This document shows positions 9,589-20,100 of a DNA stretch of 64,000 nucleotides, one piece after another. Location: positions 124,001 through 188,000 of the forward strand of contig JACTNC010000063.1 of NCBI GenBank assembly GCA_014584295.1, in the 5' to 3' direction. Under the pieces are notes generated by a model. It was not told the origin of the DNA, did not search any database, and was given only the letters and a program-made list of their open reading frames with translations. The stretch comes from Verrucomicrobiota bacterium. GTDB lineage: Bacteria > Verrucomicrobiota > Verrucomicrobiia > Opitutales > Opitutaceae. Each line of letters opens with the position of its first letter. The first letter of the stretch is position 1. The translations under genes were made by a program, and so were the position numbers.

Positions 9589-9621
9589 TCTGGGGGAAAC
9601 TACGAATCCCTTCTAGGGGAA
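9589..9621 (+). promoter_or_regulatory. Second copy of the GGGGGAAA/CTAGGG motif
   Basis: GGGGGAAAC at 9592 is followed 21 bases later by CTAGGGG, matching the spacing at 6115/6135. It lies in an AT-rich intergenic stretch (9445-9722) shared by the divergent muramidase and CTERM genes, about 130 bases before the CTERM start codon. Confidence 0.35.
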
Positions 9622-9722
9622 TTTCCTATAAATTGACCAATAATAAGTTATAAAATCGTAAAAATTTATTAAAGATTTTTGGCCGGTTGGTTCACGTTAG
9701 GCTGGATTGACGGGCTTCCCGT

Positions 9723-10361
9723 ATGAATCCGCTTTCACGCACCATTGCCGTACTCGGCCTGCTCATTGGTTTGGGCGCAACCAGCCTTATCGCCGGTCCG
9801 ATGCAGGGACCTGCGATAAAGTATAGCATCTACGACCGGGATCCCGACACGGGCAACGGTCCAATTGAGTTTCTGTCCGCCGGCGAAACCTACCGCTCCG
9901 ATTTCAATCTCCTCGAAAAGGGATTCAACCCCCTGACGATGAAGATTACCGCGGCTCGCGTTACATTTGCCTTCGCCGATGACAATGGAGACAAGAGGGA
10001 TGAATACGCCACCGTCTATCTCGGCACCGAGATCATGCTAGAGAATCAGGAAGTCAATGGCAACCATAACAATGCACCATTGAACTATGACTACTACTAC
10101 AAGGAATGGAGCATCACCAATTCGTCCGATCTCAATTTTCTCACGTCACTGCAATCGGGCATCCTGAATTACAAGGTTTTGAGCACGGCACCCTCTGGCC
10201 ATAAGCGCGGCGACTTCTACCTCAAGATCGCCCAACTCGAAATCGACACCGAATGCATCGTCAAAGCCGCGGAAAGCGGTTCGACGGCGCTGCTCTTGGG
10301 CCTCTCGTTCGTAGGCATGTTCTGGCAGAGCTACAGGCGTCGCAAGTGGCTCGCCGCGTGA
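9723..10361 (+). CDS. Exported protein with VPDSG-CTERM-like sorting tail
   Basis: 212 aa with an N-terminal signal peptide (IAVLGLLIGLGATSLIAG). The C-terminus AAESGSTALLLGL, a hydrophobic helix and the SYRRRKW basic cluster match the VPDSG-CTERM layout (short Ser-Gly motif, one membrane helix, Arg cluster), but with AAESG in place of VPDSG. The middle has no recognised domain; an Asp/Asn-rich segment (FAFADDNGDKRDEYATVYLG) could bind calcium. Such tails are processed by exosortase-type enzymes; none is encoded in this window. A strong terminator follows. Confidence 0.85.
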   Translation: MNPLSRTIAVLGLLIGLGATSLIAGPMQGPAIKYSIYDRDPDTGNGPIEFLSAGETYRSDFNLLEKGFNPLTMKITAARVTFAFADDNGDKRDEYATVYLGTEIMLENQEVNGNHNNAPLNYDYYYKEWSITNSSDLNFLTSLQSGILNYKVLSTAPSGHKRGDFYLKIAQLEIDTECIVKAAESGSTALLLGLSFVGMFWQSYRRRKWLAA

Positions 10362-10385
10362 TTCAATAACTTTGGTTTTCTACTC

Positions 10386-10416
10386 AGCCGGGTGCATTCG
10401 CCACCCGGCTTTTTTG
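10386..10416 (+). terminator. Rho-independent terminator after the CTERM gene
   Basis: Stem AGCCGGGTG / CCACCCGGCT with a short loop, followed by a run of six T. It starts 24 bases after the stop codon of the CTERM-tailed gene and separates it from the downstream dehydrogenase gene. Confidence 0.9.
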
Positions 10417-10481
10417 TTTCCGGCTCCTTTGATTGACTGCCGTGGGGAACCACTGGCGCGCGCCACGTACTTTTGGTAGGT

Positions 10482-13400
10482 ATGGGCATGGTTCGAAGGC
10501 ACTACTGGTTGGCGCTGGCTCTCTTCGCGGCGCTCCTCTATGTTTCTCTTTCCGCGCAACCCCTGGTCCGGTCCAATGCGACCGCGCTCGCTTTGCCTCC
10601 GGACCTTCCCCCAACCCAGTTTGGGCTGGAGCGCGTCTATCCGACGCTGACCTTCACCCAGCCCGTCGCCCTCGTCTCCCCTCCCGGGGAAACCCACCGC
10701 CTGTTCGTCGTCGAAAAGCAGGGGCGGATCTGGGTCATTCCCGACGTCACGGCTCCCTCCCCCACCCGCCAGCTGTTTCTCGACCTGACCAGCCGTACCA
10801 CGTCCTCCACGGGCAACAGCGATGAGCGGGGCCTGCTGGCTCTCGCCTTCCACCCCCAGTACGCAACCAACGGCTATTTCTATGTCTGGTACACAACCCA
10901 GGCTACGACCGCGGCCGGCACAGGCATGCATGATCGCCTCGCACGCTTTTCCGTATCGACCTCCGATCCCAACGCCGCCGATCCGGATTCCGAGTTTCCC
11001 CTGATTTCCCAACGAGATCAGGCCAACAATCACAACGGCGGAGAACTGCTGTTCGGACCTGACGGCTATCTCTATCTATCAATAGGCGACGAAGGTGGCG
11101 GCAATGACACCTACGGGAATAGCCAGCTTATCACCCGCGATTTCTTCGCCGGCATCCTTCGTATCGACGTCGACAGGAAGCCCGGCTCTCTCGCTCCCAA
11201 CGCCCATGCATCCGTGCATGTAGGCTCGTACACAATTCCCGCCGACAATCCCTTTGTCGGGGCAACCACGTTCAACGGTACCTCTGTCAACCCAGCCAGT
11301 GTGCGCACGGAATTCTGGGCGGTCGGCCTTCGGAATCCGTGGCGCATGTCCTTCGACCCCGCCACAGGCGCACTCTGGTGCGCAGACGTCGGCCAGGGTG
11401 CACGCGAGGAAATTAACATCATAAGACGCGGGGGCAACTACGGCTGGAACTATCGCGAGGGCTTCATCGCCGGTCCGCGCAGCAACCCACCTGTCGGGGT
11501 CACCTTTGACGAGCCCATCTGGGACTACCCACGCTCCCAAGGGGGCTCCGTCACCGGAGGGCTCGTCTATCGCGGATCCAAGGTGCCTTCCTTGTACGGC
11601 AGGTACCTCTTCGCCGACTACTCCAGTGGTCGCATCTGGGCCCTTCGACCGGACGGAACTAGACCCGTAAGCGCTGATCGCGTGTCCTTGCTCACCACAC
11701 ACGGCGGCATCAGCACCTTCGGTCTCGATCCGGCAACAGGCGACATCCTGGTAGCGAATCTCTTCGACGGGGCTATCCGCCGAATCTCGGGCACACCGGA
11801 TCCCGGGAGCCCACCCCTGCCCGCCACGCTCTCTGCCACCGGAGCCTTTTCGTCAACGGCAACGCTCACGCCTTCCCCAGGCGTGGTGCCCTATTCGCCC
11901 ATCGTCTCATTCTGGTCGGATCATGCCCTGAAGCAGCGATGGTTCGCCCTGAAGGACCCATCGGCGACCTTTGGATTCTCTGCGACAGGCAACTGGTCCC
12001 TTCCGACCGGAGCGGTCTGGATCATGCATTTTGATCTCGAGCGCACGCGCGGCGATCCGAGCTCCGCTCGACGCGTGGAAACCCGTTTCCTGGTGAAAAC
12101 AGCGACGAGTGCCTACGGCATCACCTACCGGTGGAATGAGGCTCAAACCGAAGCCACCCTGGTTCCCGAGGAAGGCGCATCCCAGGATTTTGTCGTTCGC
12201 GAAAACGGCGTGGATCGCATGCAAACCTGGCGCTTTCCGAGCCGCGCGGAATGCATGCGCTGTCATACTAACACAGGCGGGCTCGCACTGAGTTTCAATA
12301 CGCGACAGCTCAACCACGACCAAGCGTTTCCGGGAGGTAACGCCAACATCCTCGCCGCGCTCGCACAGGCCGGATACTTTGCAGCCGCCACTGCTCCGAC
12401 AAGCGACCTCCAAGCCCTGCCGGCCCTGACGCCGCCCGAAGACGTTTCCAAACCAATCGAGCTTCGGGCACGATCCTACCTCGACGCGAACTGCTCCCAG
12501 TGTCACCAACCCGGAGGCCCGGCCCTTGGCTCTTGGGACGCCCGTGCAGGCATCCCACTGTCGAGTTCGGGAATCATCAACGGCCCCCTCGCAAATCCTG
12601 GGGCTGATCCCGCCAACCGGGTTCTTGTTCCGGGAGACGCCGCTCACTCCGCCCTCCTGCTGCGTATGGCCGCGACCAGTTCGGAACGCATGCCGCCCAT
12701 CGGCAGCAACGAACGCCACCTTGCGGGAGAACAATTGCTTTCAGACTGGATCGTCTCGCTGGCAGTGACCTCGGACAAGGCGCGCGTCATCAACCTGTCG
12801 TCGCGCGGCGAAGTGACCTCCGGCGGAAACATCCTGATCACCGGCTTTACGATCACGGGAAACGCCGACAAACGCATCCTGCTTCGCGCGGTCGGACCTG
12901 GACTCGAGCCCTACGGCGTGGCCAGCTTCCTTGCCCGGCCAGCACTCACGCTCTGGAAGGACGGGTCACAACTGGCAGGCAATGTGGTCTGGGGTACGTC
13001 CGCCAATTCCGCGGAGCTTCGCAGCACCGCCGCCGCCGTCGGGGCATTTCCCCTCGCCGAAGGCAGTGCTGACTCCGCGCTCCTCATCACCCTGCCACCA
13101 GGCGGATACACCGCCCATGCCACGTCCGCATCCGGAGACTCCGGAGTCGGATTGATCGAGGTTTACGATGCGGATATTCCTGTTGGCGGCACTGGCAACG
13201 GCCCCTCTTCCCGCCTTACCAACGCATCGATCCGGGCCCGCGTTGGTGCGGGTGGCAATATCCTCATCCCAGGAATCACGCTCGCTCCAGGTGCGCCACG
13301 AACACTCCTGATACGCGCCGTGGGTCCCGGCCTCGCGCCCTACAATGTTACAGGATTCCTGCCCCAGCCCTCCATCAGCCTCTACAAGGGATCCACTGTC

Positions 13401-13607
13401 CTCTTTTCAAATACACGTTGGAACACCGCTCCCAATGCCGATGCCCTGCGCGCCGAAACGGCCCGCTCCGGCGCGTTCGCGCTTGCGGAGGGCAGCGCCG
13501 ACAGCGCAATGCTCGTCACGCTCGATCCCGGTGGCTACACGGTCCACGTCAGCTCCGCGGACGGCACGCCTGGAATCGCGCTGGTTGAACTCTACGAAGT
13601 TCCCTGA
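10482..13607 (+). CDS. Secreted PQQ-type sugar dehydrogenase / cytochrome c fusion with tandem C-terminal domains
   Basis: About 1041 aa. After a signal peptide (YWLALALFAALLYVSLSA) comes a glucose/sorbosone dehydrogenase beta-propeller to about residue 435 (DERGLLALAFHPQY, NHNGGELLFGPDGYLYLSIG, FADYSSGRIWALRP). Then comes a ~320-residue region with two heme-type motifs, CMRCH near 590 and CSQCH near 670, as in propeller-cytochrome proteins of the TIGR03806 type. It ends in two copies (12781-13170 and 13209-13604) of a ~130-residue domain shared with two other proteins here. The enzyme could pass electrons from sugar oxidation to periplasmic carriers. ATG at 10482 or 10488 is preferred over a TTG at 10473. 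Confidence 0.88.
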   Translation: MGMVRRHYWLALALFAALLYVSLSAQPLVRSNATALALPPDLPPTQFGLERVYPTLTFTQPVALVSPPGETHRLFVVEKQGRIWVIPDVTAPSPTRQLFLDLTSRTTSSTGNSDERGLLALAFHPQYATNGYFYVWYTTQATTAAGTGMHDRLARFSVSTSDPNAADPDSEFPLISQRDQANNHNGGELLFGPDGYLYLSIGDEGGGNDTYGNSQLITRDFFAGILRIDVDRKPGSLAPNAHASVHVGSYTIPADNPFVGATTFNGTSVNPASVRTEFWAVGLRNPWRMSFDPATGALWCADVGQGAREEINIIRRGGNYGWNYREGFIAGPRSNPPVGVTFDEPIWDYPRSQGGSVTGGLVYRGSKVPSLYGRYLFADYSSGRIWALRPDGTRPVSADRVSLLTTHGGISTFGLDPATGDILVANLFDGAIRRISGTPDPGSPPLPATLSATGAFSSTATLTPSPGVVPYSPIVSFWSDHALKQRWFALKDPSATFGFSATGNWSLPTGAVWIMHFDLERTRGDPSSARRVETRFLVKTATSAYGITYRWNEAQTEATLVPEEGASQDFVVRENGVDRMQTWRFPSRAECMRCHTNTGGLALSFNTRQLNHDQAFPGGNANILAALAQAGYFAAATAPTSDLQALPALTPPEDVSKPIELRARSYLDANCSQCHQPGGPALGSWDARAGIPLSSSGIINGPLANPGADPANRVLVPGDAAHSALLLRMAATSSERMPPIGSNERHLAGEQLLSDWIVSLAVTSDKARVINLSSRGEVTSGGNILITGFTITGNADKRILLRAVGPGLEPYGVASFLARPALTLWKDGSQLAGNVVWGTSANSAELRSTAAAVGAFPLAEGSADSALLITLPPGGYTAHATSASGDSGVGLIEVYDADIPVGGTGNGPSSRLTNASIRARVGAGGNILIPGITLAPGAPRTLLIRAVGPGLAPYNVTGFLPQPSISLYKGSTVLFSNTRWNTAPNADALRAETARSGAFALAEGSADSAMLVTLDPGGYTVHVSSADGTPGIALVELYEVP

Positions 13608-13693
13608 CGCACATCCCTATGCGGAGAATCCTCGCACCTTGGAGTTCCACACAAATCCAGTCATCCCGTGACCGAGAGCCCGCAACGCCTCGT

Positions 13694-15376
13694 CTAGTCG
13701 ACCGCGTAGACTTCGATCATGCCCTCACCGGTGCCACCCTCACGACCTGTCAACTGCACCGTGTAGCTGCCCGGTGCCAGTGTGACAACGATCGCGGCAT
13801 CTTTGCTGCCTGGCGAAAGGGCAAAAGCTCCCACCTTGGAAAAAACCGGGGCCAGCGAGGCATCCCACGAATCATTTTCCCCAATGATTGAGCTGCCTGA
13901 AAAGAGTTCGAGCTTCGGATCAACCAGCACACCGCTCACGCCATAGTTCGCCAGTGCAGGTCCGATACCGCGGATGAGCACAGTCTTGCTCGACCCGCCC
14001 GCGATCGTGAAACCCGCCACCAAGGCATCAGCCCCCGTGCCAACGCGCGTGCGGGCGGAGAGATTGACGAGCCCCGAATCGGTTGGCGCTGACAGTTCAT
14101 ACGCTTCCACCAAAACTACCCCGCCAGTCGCAGCCGATACCTGCACCGTGTTGCCACCTTCGATCGAACGGACCAGCGCCGCATCAAGGCTCGTGGGCTG
14201 AAGCGCAAACGCACCCGCGGACAGGAAGGCCTGACTTAGCGCAGCGGAACCTCCCCAGTTGTCGTTGGCATCAATCTCCTTCGATGCGGCGAACACCGCG
14301 AGCGACGGATCCGGCATGGCGTCCGCAACGCCAAACGCCGCCAATGTCGGACCGATCGCACGCAGAAGCACGGGGACCGGTTTGCCCGCAGCAGTCAGCC
14401 CGACCACCAGGGTCTGATTCGCCGCCTGCATCGTTCGCACCGACAGGTTGACCAGCCGGGCAGGCGGCGGTGTGACAACGCTCAGTTGCCCAACCAAAGT
14501 GGAGACGCTTCCGAGCGCATTGCTGATTGTGACCGTATACGTTCCCGCATCCGCGGCATTCACGGGCTCAAGCACGAGGCTCGATCCGTTTGCCCCAGCG
14601 AGAACCAAGCCGTCCTTTTTCCATTGGTACGTAAACGGTCCCGTGCCCTTCGCAATAACCGAGAAGGTCGTTCTCGAACCGGCAACCACGGACTGCTCGC
14701 CATTCACACTAACGACGGAAGGTGCGAGGCCCGTGCCAAATCCAGCCGGCACACCGTATCCTGACTGCGCACCCGCAATGTCGTCATCCGTCAGCCGATC
14801 GGTGTCACTGATGGCACTGTTCATCACCGACACCTTCGTCTGTCCGGCGTCATCGGGATGCCCCAGGCCAAGCACATGACCAAACTCGTGCAGCGCCAGA
14901 CGCTTGAAGTCGTACCACGGACCGGCGGAACCGAGCGGACCACGGTAGGAATCCATCGGTGCATTGCTGTTGAAAAGGACATCACTCTCGGCGCGTCGCG
15001 CGTTACCCGAGCCCTGCATGATGGTTATCGTGAGCCCCACAACACCACTACCCCAGGCTTCGCCATAGACTGTCGGACTGAAGAAGACATTGTTGATGCC
15101 GTTCTGCCTGCCCACAGGTGCGGAAGAATTTTGCACGGCAACAAACTGCGCCCGCGAGATGACCGCATTCCACTCGCTCAAAGCCTGCTGCGCAACCTGC
15201 CCCCAACTCGTGGAGCCGTCCGCCAGGGCTCGGGGCAACGGCGCAGTGTCCAGATTCAAGTGCATGGTAATCGCACCGGAGTCCCAGCGACGGGAATCCA
15301 TCACGTACGCGTGGGCAGGAGACAAAAACCCAAACAACGCCGCCGCGACCGCCATGATTGTGGACAGGCGCGTCAT
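13694..15376 (-). CDS. Secreted matrixin-type metalloprotease with Ig-like and tandem C-terminal domains
   Basis: 560 aa. Signal peptide (IMAVAAALFGFLSPAHAYV), then an M10-type zinc peptidase with HEFGHVLGLGHP (HExxHxxGxxH) near residue 160 and a downstream Met-turn SVMNSA. An Ig-like domain (GPFTYQWKKDGLVLAGANGS) follows, then two copies of the ~130-residue C-terminal domain. Start at 15376 is chosen because it begins the signal peptide and lies 4 bases after the stop codon of the upstream gene, suggesting translational coupling. Confidence 0.9.
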   Translation of the reverse strand: MTRLSTIMAVAAALFGFLSPAHAYVMDSRRWDSGAITMHLNLDTAPLPRALADGSTSWGQVAQQALSEWNAVISRAQFVAVQNSSAPVGRQNGINNVFFSPTVYGEAWGSGVVGLTITIMQGSGNARRAESDVLFNSNAPMDSYRGPLGSAGPWYDFKRLALHEFGHVLGLGHPDDAGQTKVSVMNSAISDTDRLTDDDIAGAQSGYGVPAGFGTGLAPSVVSVNGEQSVVAGSRTTFSVIAKGTGPFTYQWKKDGLVLAGANGSSLVLEPVNAADAGTYTVTISNALGSVSTLVGQLSVVTPPPARLVNLSVRTMQAANQTLVVGLTAAGKPVPVLLRAIGPTLAAFGVADAMPDPSLAVFAASKEIDANDNWGGSAALSQAFLSAGAFALQPTSLDAALVRSIEGGNTVQVSAATGGVVLVEAYELSAPTDSGLVNLSARTRVGTGADALVAGFTIAGGSSKTVLIRGIGPALANYGVSGVLVDPKLELFSGSSIIGENDSWDASLAPVFSKVGAFALSPGSKDAAIVVTLAPGSYTVQLTGREGGTGEGMIEVYAVD

Positions 15377-15380
15377 TGGC

Positions 15381-16037
15381 TCAATTCGTGCCTCCACGGG
15401 ACAACTCCTTCTTGATGGCAGCCTCAAATTCGTCTGCCAACAGCCCCGAAGCTGCATTCAGGCGAATCGCCGGGTGTCCCGACTGAATGAGCGGAAGGGC
15501 AACGTCATCGACCGACGCTAGGGGCTGAAGATTGCTTCGTGCCACACGCTCCATTCCGGTCGCGGAGTCCAGCACCAGGGGATAGCTGCCATGCATCACA
15601 CCCACCAAGGGACAAAACGTCCGGTTGTTTCCCGCGATGAAAAGGATGTAGGTCCGACCAACCTCAAACTCCGGCATGTCGGCCACCTGCATTGAAACCT
15701 CTCCAATCTGTCCTCCCAGCAAGCGAACATCGACCGTGGGTTGGCTCGCGCCCTTGAGCGTCTTGAGGGTCTCCGCACGCACGTAGGTGTGGATCACAGG
15801 CCCCTGCTCCGACGGATCCCAGCGCACCGAAATTTCGGTGACGCGCACACGCACAATCTGCGTCGCCTCCGCGACAAGATCCGCAAACTCCGGTGGAATG
15901 ACCGAGACCGCACGGCCTGCCGTGACACCCATGAGGCCAAGCATCAACATCGCAAACGGGGCGAAACGAACGCGTGCCAAGATTGACCCGAATAGGAGCA
16001 TGACCCTAGCGTACCCGGTTGCCCCACGAGCGGACAT
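15381..16037 (-). CDS. Exported partner of the matrixin protease, unknown function
   Basis: 218 aa with an N-terminal hydrophobic export segment (FAPFAMLMLGLMGVTAGRA). A strong Shine-Dalgarno AAGGAGGTT (16051-16043) five bases before the ATG fixes the start. The core (IVRVRVTEISVRW, TLKGASQPTVDVRLLGGQIG, FEVGRTYILFIAG) looks like a small all-beta domain. Proteins of this kind often precede secreted matrixins in other bacteria (recollection of a common gene pair, not checked). An inhibitor, chaperone or targeting role for the coupled protease is possible but not shown. Confidence 0.8.
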   Translation of the reverse strand: MSARGATGYARVMLLFGSILARVRFAPFAMLMLGLMGVTAGRAVSVIPPEFADLVAEATQIVRVRVTEISVRWDPSEQGPVIHTYVRAETLKTLKGASQPTVDVRLLGGQIGEVSMQVADMPEFEVGRTYILFIAGNNRTFCPLVGVMHGSYPLVLDSATGMERVARSNLQPLASVDDVALPLIQSGHPAIRLNAASGLLADEFEAAIKKELSRGGTN

Positions 16038-16312
16038 GGGGGAACCTCCTTAGACGCTATCCGGGATCCGAAATTGTACTCATGGCGCGCTCAATGCTTA
16101 AGTGCTGATCTGCTTCATCTTGCACGCCTGGAGCCTTCGGACAAATACATCCGAAGCGGTGATTACTTAGCCGGTCCTTTCTGGGTAGTATCTGGCCTAT
16201 GGATACGCGGAGTTTGCTCAGTTGGTCCCTCCGCGAGGGAGAAGGACTACGCACTTTGCGCTTCGATCCGCATCAGACAGGCGTGGGGATCCGCTGCGAA
16301 TCGACGGGTTGA

Positions 16313-16987
16313 TTACCCAGATGCGGAATCGTTCGCGCGCGTCGAGCGCGCCCGCCAGGAACGCCAGAACTCAACCACGATGGGCAGTACCGAAAGGACG
16401 ATGATTGCGAGGATCACCAGCTTGAAATTGCGCTGCACTAGGGGATGCGTCCCAAAAAAATATCCCGCATAGGTGAAAAAGTAGACCCACGCGAATCCAC
16501 CCGCGATATTGTACGCAATGAACCTTCCATAGGGCATGCGCCCCACCCCCGCGACAAAGGGTACAAACGTGCGAACGATGGGCACGAAGCGCGCAAGCAC
16601 GATTGCCCGCCCCCCATAGCGCAGGAAAAATTCGTGGGCACGGTCGAGGTGCTTCTTCCGGAGCAGAAAGGAATCCTCACGCTTGAAAACAGCCGGTCCC
16701 AGTCTCGATCCCACCCAGTAGTTGACGGTGTCCCCGAGCACGGCCGCGACAAACAGCAGCAGCGCGATGAGGTGCACATTCAACTGACTCTCCGCCGGCG
16801 CACAAAGGGCACCCGCCGCGAACAACAGCGAATCCCCGGGCAGAAACGGTGTCACCACGAGTCCCGTTTCAGCAAACACGATGAGGAATAGCACCGCATA
16901 GGTCCACAGGCCGTAATTGGCAACAATCTCGCGCAGGTGCTGATCAATGTGGAGGATGAAGTCGACGAGCTTTCGAATGAGTTCCAT
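16313..16987 (-). CDS. DedA/SNARE-associated family membrane protein
   Basis: 224 aa, about five hydrophobic segments. The family signature is clear: [32 protein letters not shown], and [20 protein letters not shown] followed by [13 protein letters not shown]. DedA proteins are inner-membrane transporters linked to lipid-carrier recycling and membrane homeostasis. Start ATG 16987 matches family length; the frame extends 13 codons further upstream. The 260 bases downstream hold no gene. Confidence 0.93.
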   Translation of the reverse strand: MELIRKLVDFILHIDQHLREIVANYGLWTYAVLFLIVFAETGLVVTPFLPGDSLLFAAGALCAPAESQLNVHLIALLLFVAAVLGDTVNYWVGSRLGPAVFKREDSFLLRKKHLDRAHEFFLRYGGRAIVLARFVPIVRTFVPFVAGVGRMPYGRFIAYNIAGGFAWVYFFTYAGYFFGTHPLVQRNFKLVILAIIVLSVLPIVVEFWRSWRARSTRANDSASG

Positions 16988-17140
16988 GGACGGCAGCCAT
17001 GAGAGACAGCAGGCCCACGGCGCCAAGCCAGAAAGAAGTCCGCCACAACCGAAAACCCTCGATCCAGCGTCAGCCGAAAACCAAACACACTGCCCCGACG
17101 CACCGGCAACAGGCGCCAGCCATGATCGACACCATCCGGT

Positions 17141-20100
17141 TCAGAAATCCATTCGCATCGTCAGTGCAATCGTTCTTGGATCTTCGCGAAATCCGCGCCG
17201 GACGTAGCGCGTTCGGGTGATGTCATCCAAGGCAGCCTTGCTGATGTAGATGGTTCGGTCGTTGAGGAGATTCTCGACGTTGAGCTGCCAGGTCACGGTG
17301 GAGTCTGCACCAAACCTTCCAAAGAACCCCCGAGTGCGGTATTGCAGCATCCCGTCAAAGAGCAGGCGATCATTTCCGTAGAGCGGGGTGTTATTGAGCA
17401 GATCAACCCCCGCAATGTTCCTGCTCTGATAGCGAACACCGCCGCCAACGGTGAGTCCCTTCAGTCGACCATCGGAAAACCGATAGCGGGTCCACGCATT
17501 GAACTTGTGTTTCCGGTTCCCGTAGCCCTGCTCTTCGGCAAGCCTGATTTCCGCAAGCTCCTTGTCCGAATCGGCAATGCGATCTGCAACGCTGCGGTTC
17601 TGAACCACGTCGGAGGTATTCACATAGGGTTGATTGAATATCGTCGGACGTCCCGTGCGCGTCGTATAGATCTTGTCGAGGTCCTGCCAAAGCGCCACAC
17701 GCTCCGCCCACCAGGGCACTCCTTCGTTCAGGACGTTTGTTTTTGTCGACTCGGTCCGCGAATAGCCGAGGCGAATTGCCCAGTTTGGAGTCGGATTCGC
17801 AACGAGTTCAAACTCCTGCCCCTTGCTTCTCCGGTCTGATAGGTAGGATGCCGCTTGAGAAAAGTAGACCGTGCGCAATTCGTCGATCGATTGTATGGGG
17901 TCACCAGCGCTGAGAGTCGTGAGACCCGCCTTACGAAAATAGTAGTCAAATGAAGCCATGACATCGTTGTTCGGCTGGACAAATGCAGTTGTCACCTGGC
18001 CATTTGCCTGTTCACCGAGAAACTTCGTCTCAAAAGCCTTCACAGATCCGACGATCCTGTCATTCAACAGGCTGAAGCTCACTCCCACGTCCACGCTATT
18101 GCCCCGATAAGGCAATGGTACCTGTTCGGTCGGGAGCACCGTCCGGTTGCGGTCCGGCAATTCAATGCCGTTCGATGTGTTTGCTGTCAGCGAGATTTGA
18201 TTGGTGACATGATAGACGGCACCGAGAGACCGGCGCCAGCCACCCACACTCGCCTCGTCATACCACTTGAGCTTGCTGGAATCAAAGAAAGGCTGGTCCG
18301 CTTCAGTCGCCAGCCGGAAAATCTGGGTCGTCGCATCCAGTAGCTTTCTGGGTCCCCAGGTATCCACCTGATCGTGACGGAAACCGAAGGTAGTCACCAG
18401 GCGCCGGCGAAAGAAGTAGCTCTGGACCACAAGCAGCTGGGAATCGGTGATGATCTCATCGTCGAAATCCAATGCATTGGTTGGAACAGCGCTGCTGTTC
18501 AACATGCCAATGTTGGCAAACGATGATCGGTAGCTTTCCGAGCTCAGCGGATCTTCAGGAAACCCGGTGGTGTAGTCCTCCCAAGGTGCATCAATCCGGA
18601 TGTACCTTCGGCGAGCGATCTGATTCTGAGCTGCAGCTGCCGTGCCCCCAAAAGGACGTCCCTCCCACACCTCGCGCAACCGATCCCGGCGATAATTGTT
18701 GATATTGCGCTCGACCATCGCGGCGATCCGGTGCCATCCCCAGCGCGAGCCCAGGTTCAGATCGTACGAAGTCGTGGCGCGAAACGTGACATTGTCATTG
18801 AAGAGTTTCTGGCGAAGGAAACTGGGTGTCTGCATGAAGTAGTACCCATTGCCATAGAAATAGGGGTTCAGCGCACCGCCGGGCAGGCGATAATTTAGAT
18901 CGGCTGCTATGGCCGGATCACCGGCAAGCGTGGCAATGCTGTTGCGGCCGGATTGGTTGGCTGCCAGTTCGACATACCAATGCTCCGCGAGCTTGTGGTT
19001 GAAAGTGGCCGTGAATACGTGGTAGTCGATTTTTCCGTATTCGGATGCGCCCGTCGCCGTCACCTTCCCGAGAGGGGAAATCCATTCAGGGGTGATAGGC
19101 ACCACCGAGCCGGTGAAGACGCTGGCATTTGTGGCCAGGGTTGTCCGATTTGCCGTGGAGGTCGCTCCCTCCCAAAGCATCGGCTCCCCCAGCGTCGGAC
19201 CGTACACCAAGAGTGTCCGAGTTGCCACATTGCCCACTCCCGAAGATGCACCCACGGCTGCACCATCACGGGTTTCATACCGCTCCCGCGCCGGATTCCA
19301 CACCACATCGCCGGACGAAAGTGCCGCCAGGAATTTGGTGATATTGTCCAGCGGCCCCCACTTGCGGCCGGAGACACCAGCGAGGCGAGTATGCTCATAG
19401 GAAAGCGTGATGTTCGAGTCGCGGCCAAACTTGTAGTTTACGGCCAGGGTCGCGCTGTTCTTTCGCAGAAACTGGTAGGGCTGCGAGTTCCCCTCGTTGT
19501 CGTATAGACCCATCAGTCGCACCGCCAACCGATCCTTGATCAGCACCCGATTGATATCGAAAACCGCCCGATGCGTTTCGAAGTCTCCAAGCTTGAGTTC
19601 GATGTTGTTCGAGTCACGCACCGTATTCGCACTCTTGGTTCGGAAATTCAGCATGCCTCCAGGTGCACCCGTGCCAAAGAGGATTGAATTTGGACCGCGG
19701 GTCGAACCGACGTTCTCCATGTTGTACGTGTCATTCCCCCCGACGCCGGTTCGAAATCCATCGGTCGATGTGGAGGACCGAAGACCGCGCATCCGGAATG
19801 CTCTCAACCCATCCGTGAAACCGTTGAATTCCGCCCCTGCTCCGCCGGCTGAAGCGTCACCATAATCCTCCTCAATGTTCAAATCATAGCGGATGATGCC
19901 TGCGATGTCCGTGGCACCAATATCATCGAGAAAATCTCTCGTAAATATGCTGATGGGGCCTGCAAGGTCGCGCAGCGGCGTGTTAAGCCGACTGCCCAAA
20001 AGGCTGTTGGTCGCACGATATCCCGACTCTTCCTCGGCATTGACCAGAAAGGGATTCAGGATCACGATCTCATCAGTGGCAGCAGTCCCTGCTGCGAGTA

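Noticed and set aside
16199-16275. tRNA-like segment (TTTGCTCAGTTGG)
   Set aside because: Resembles a D arm, but no acceptor, anticodon or T arm can be paired around it.
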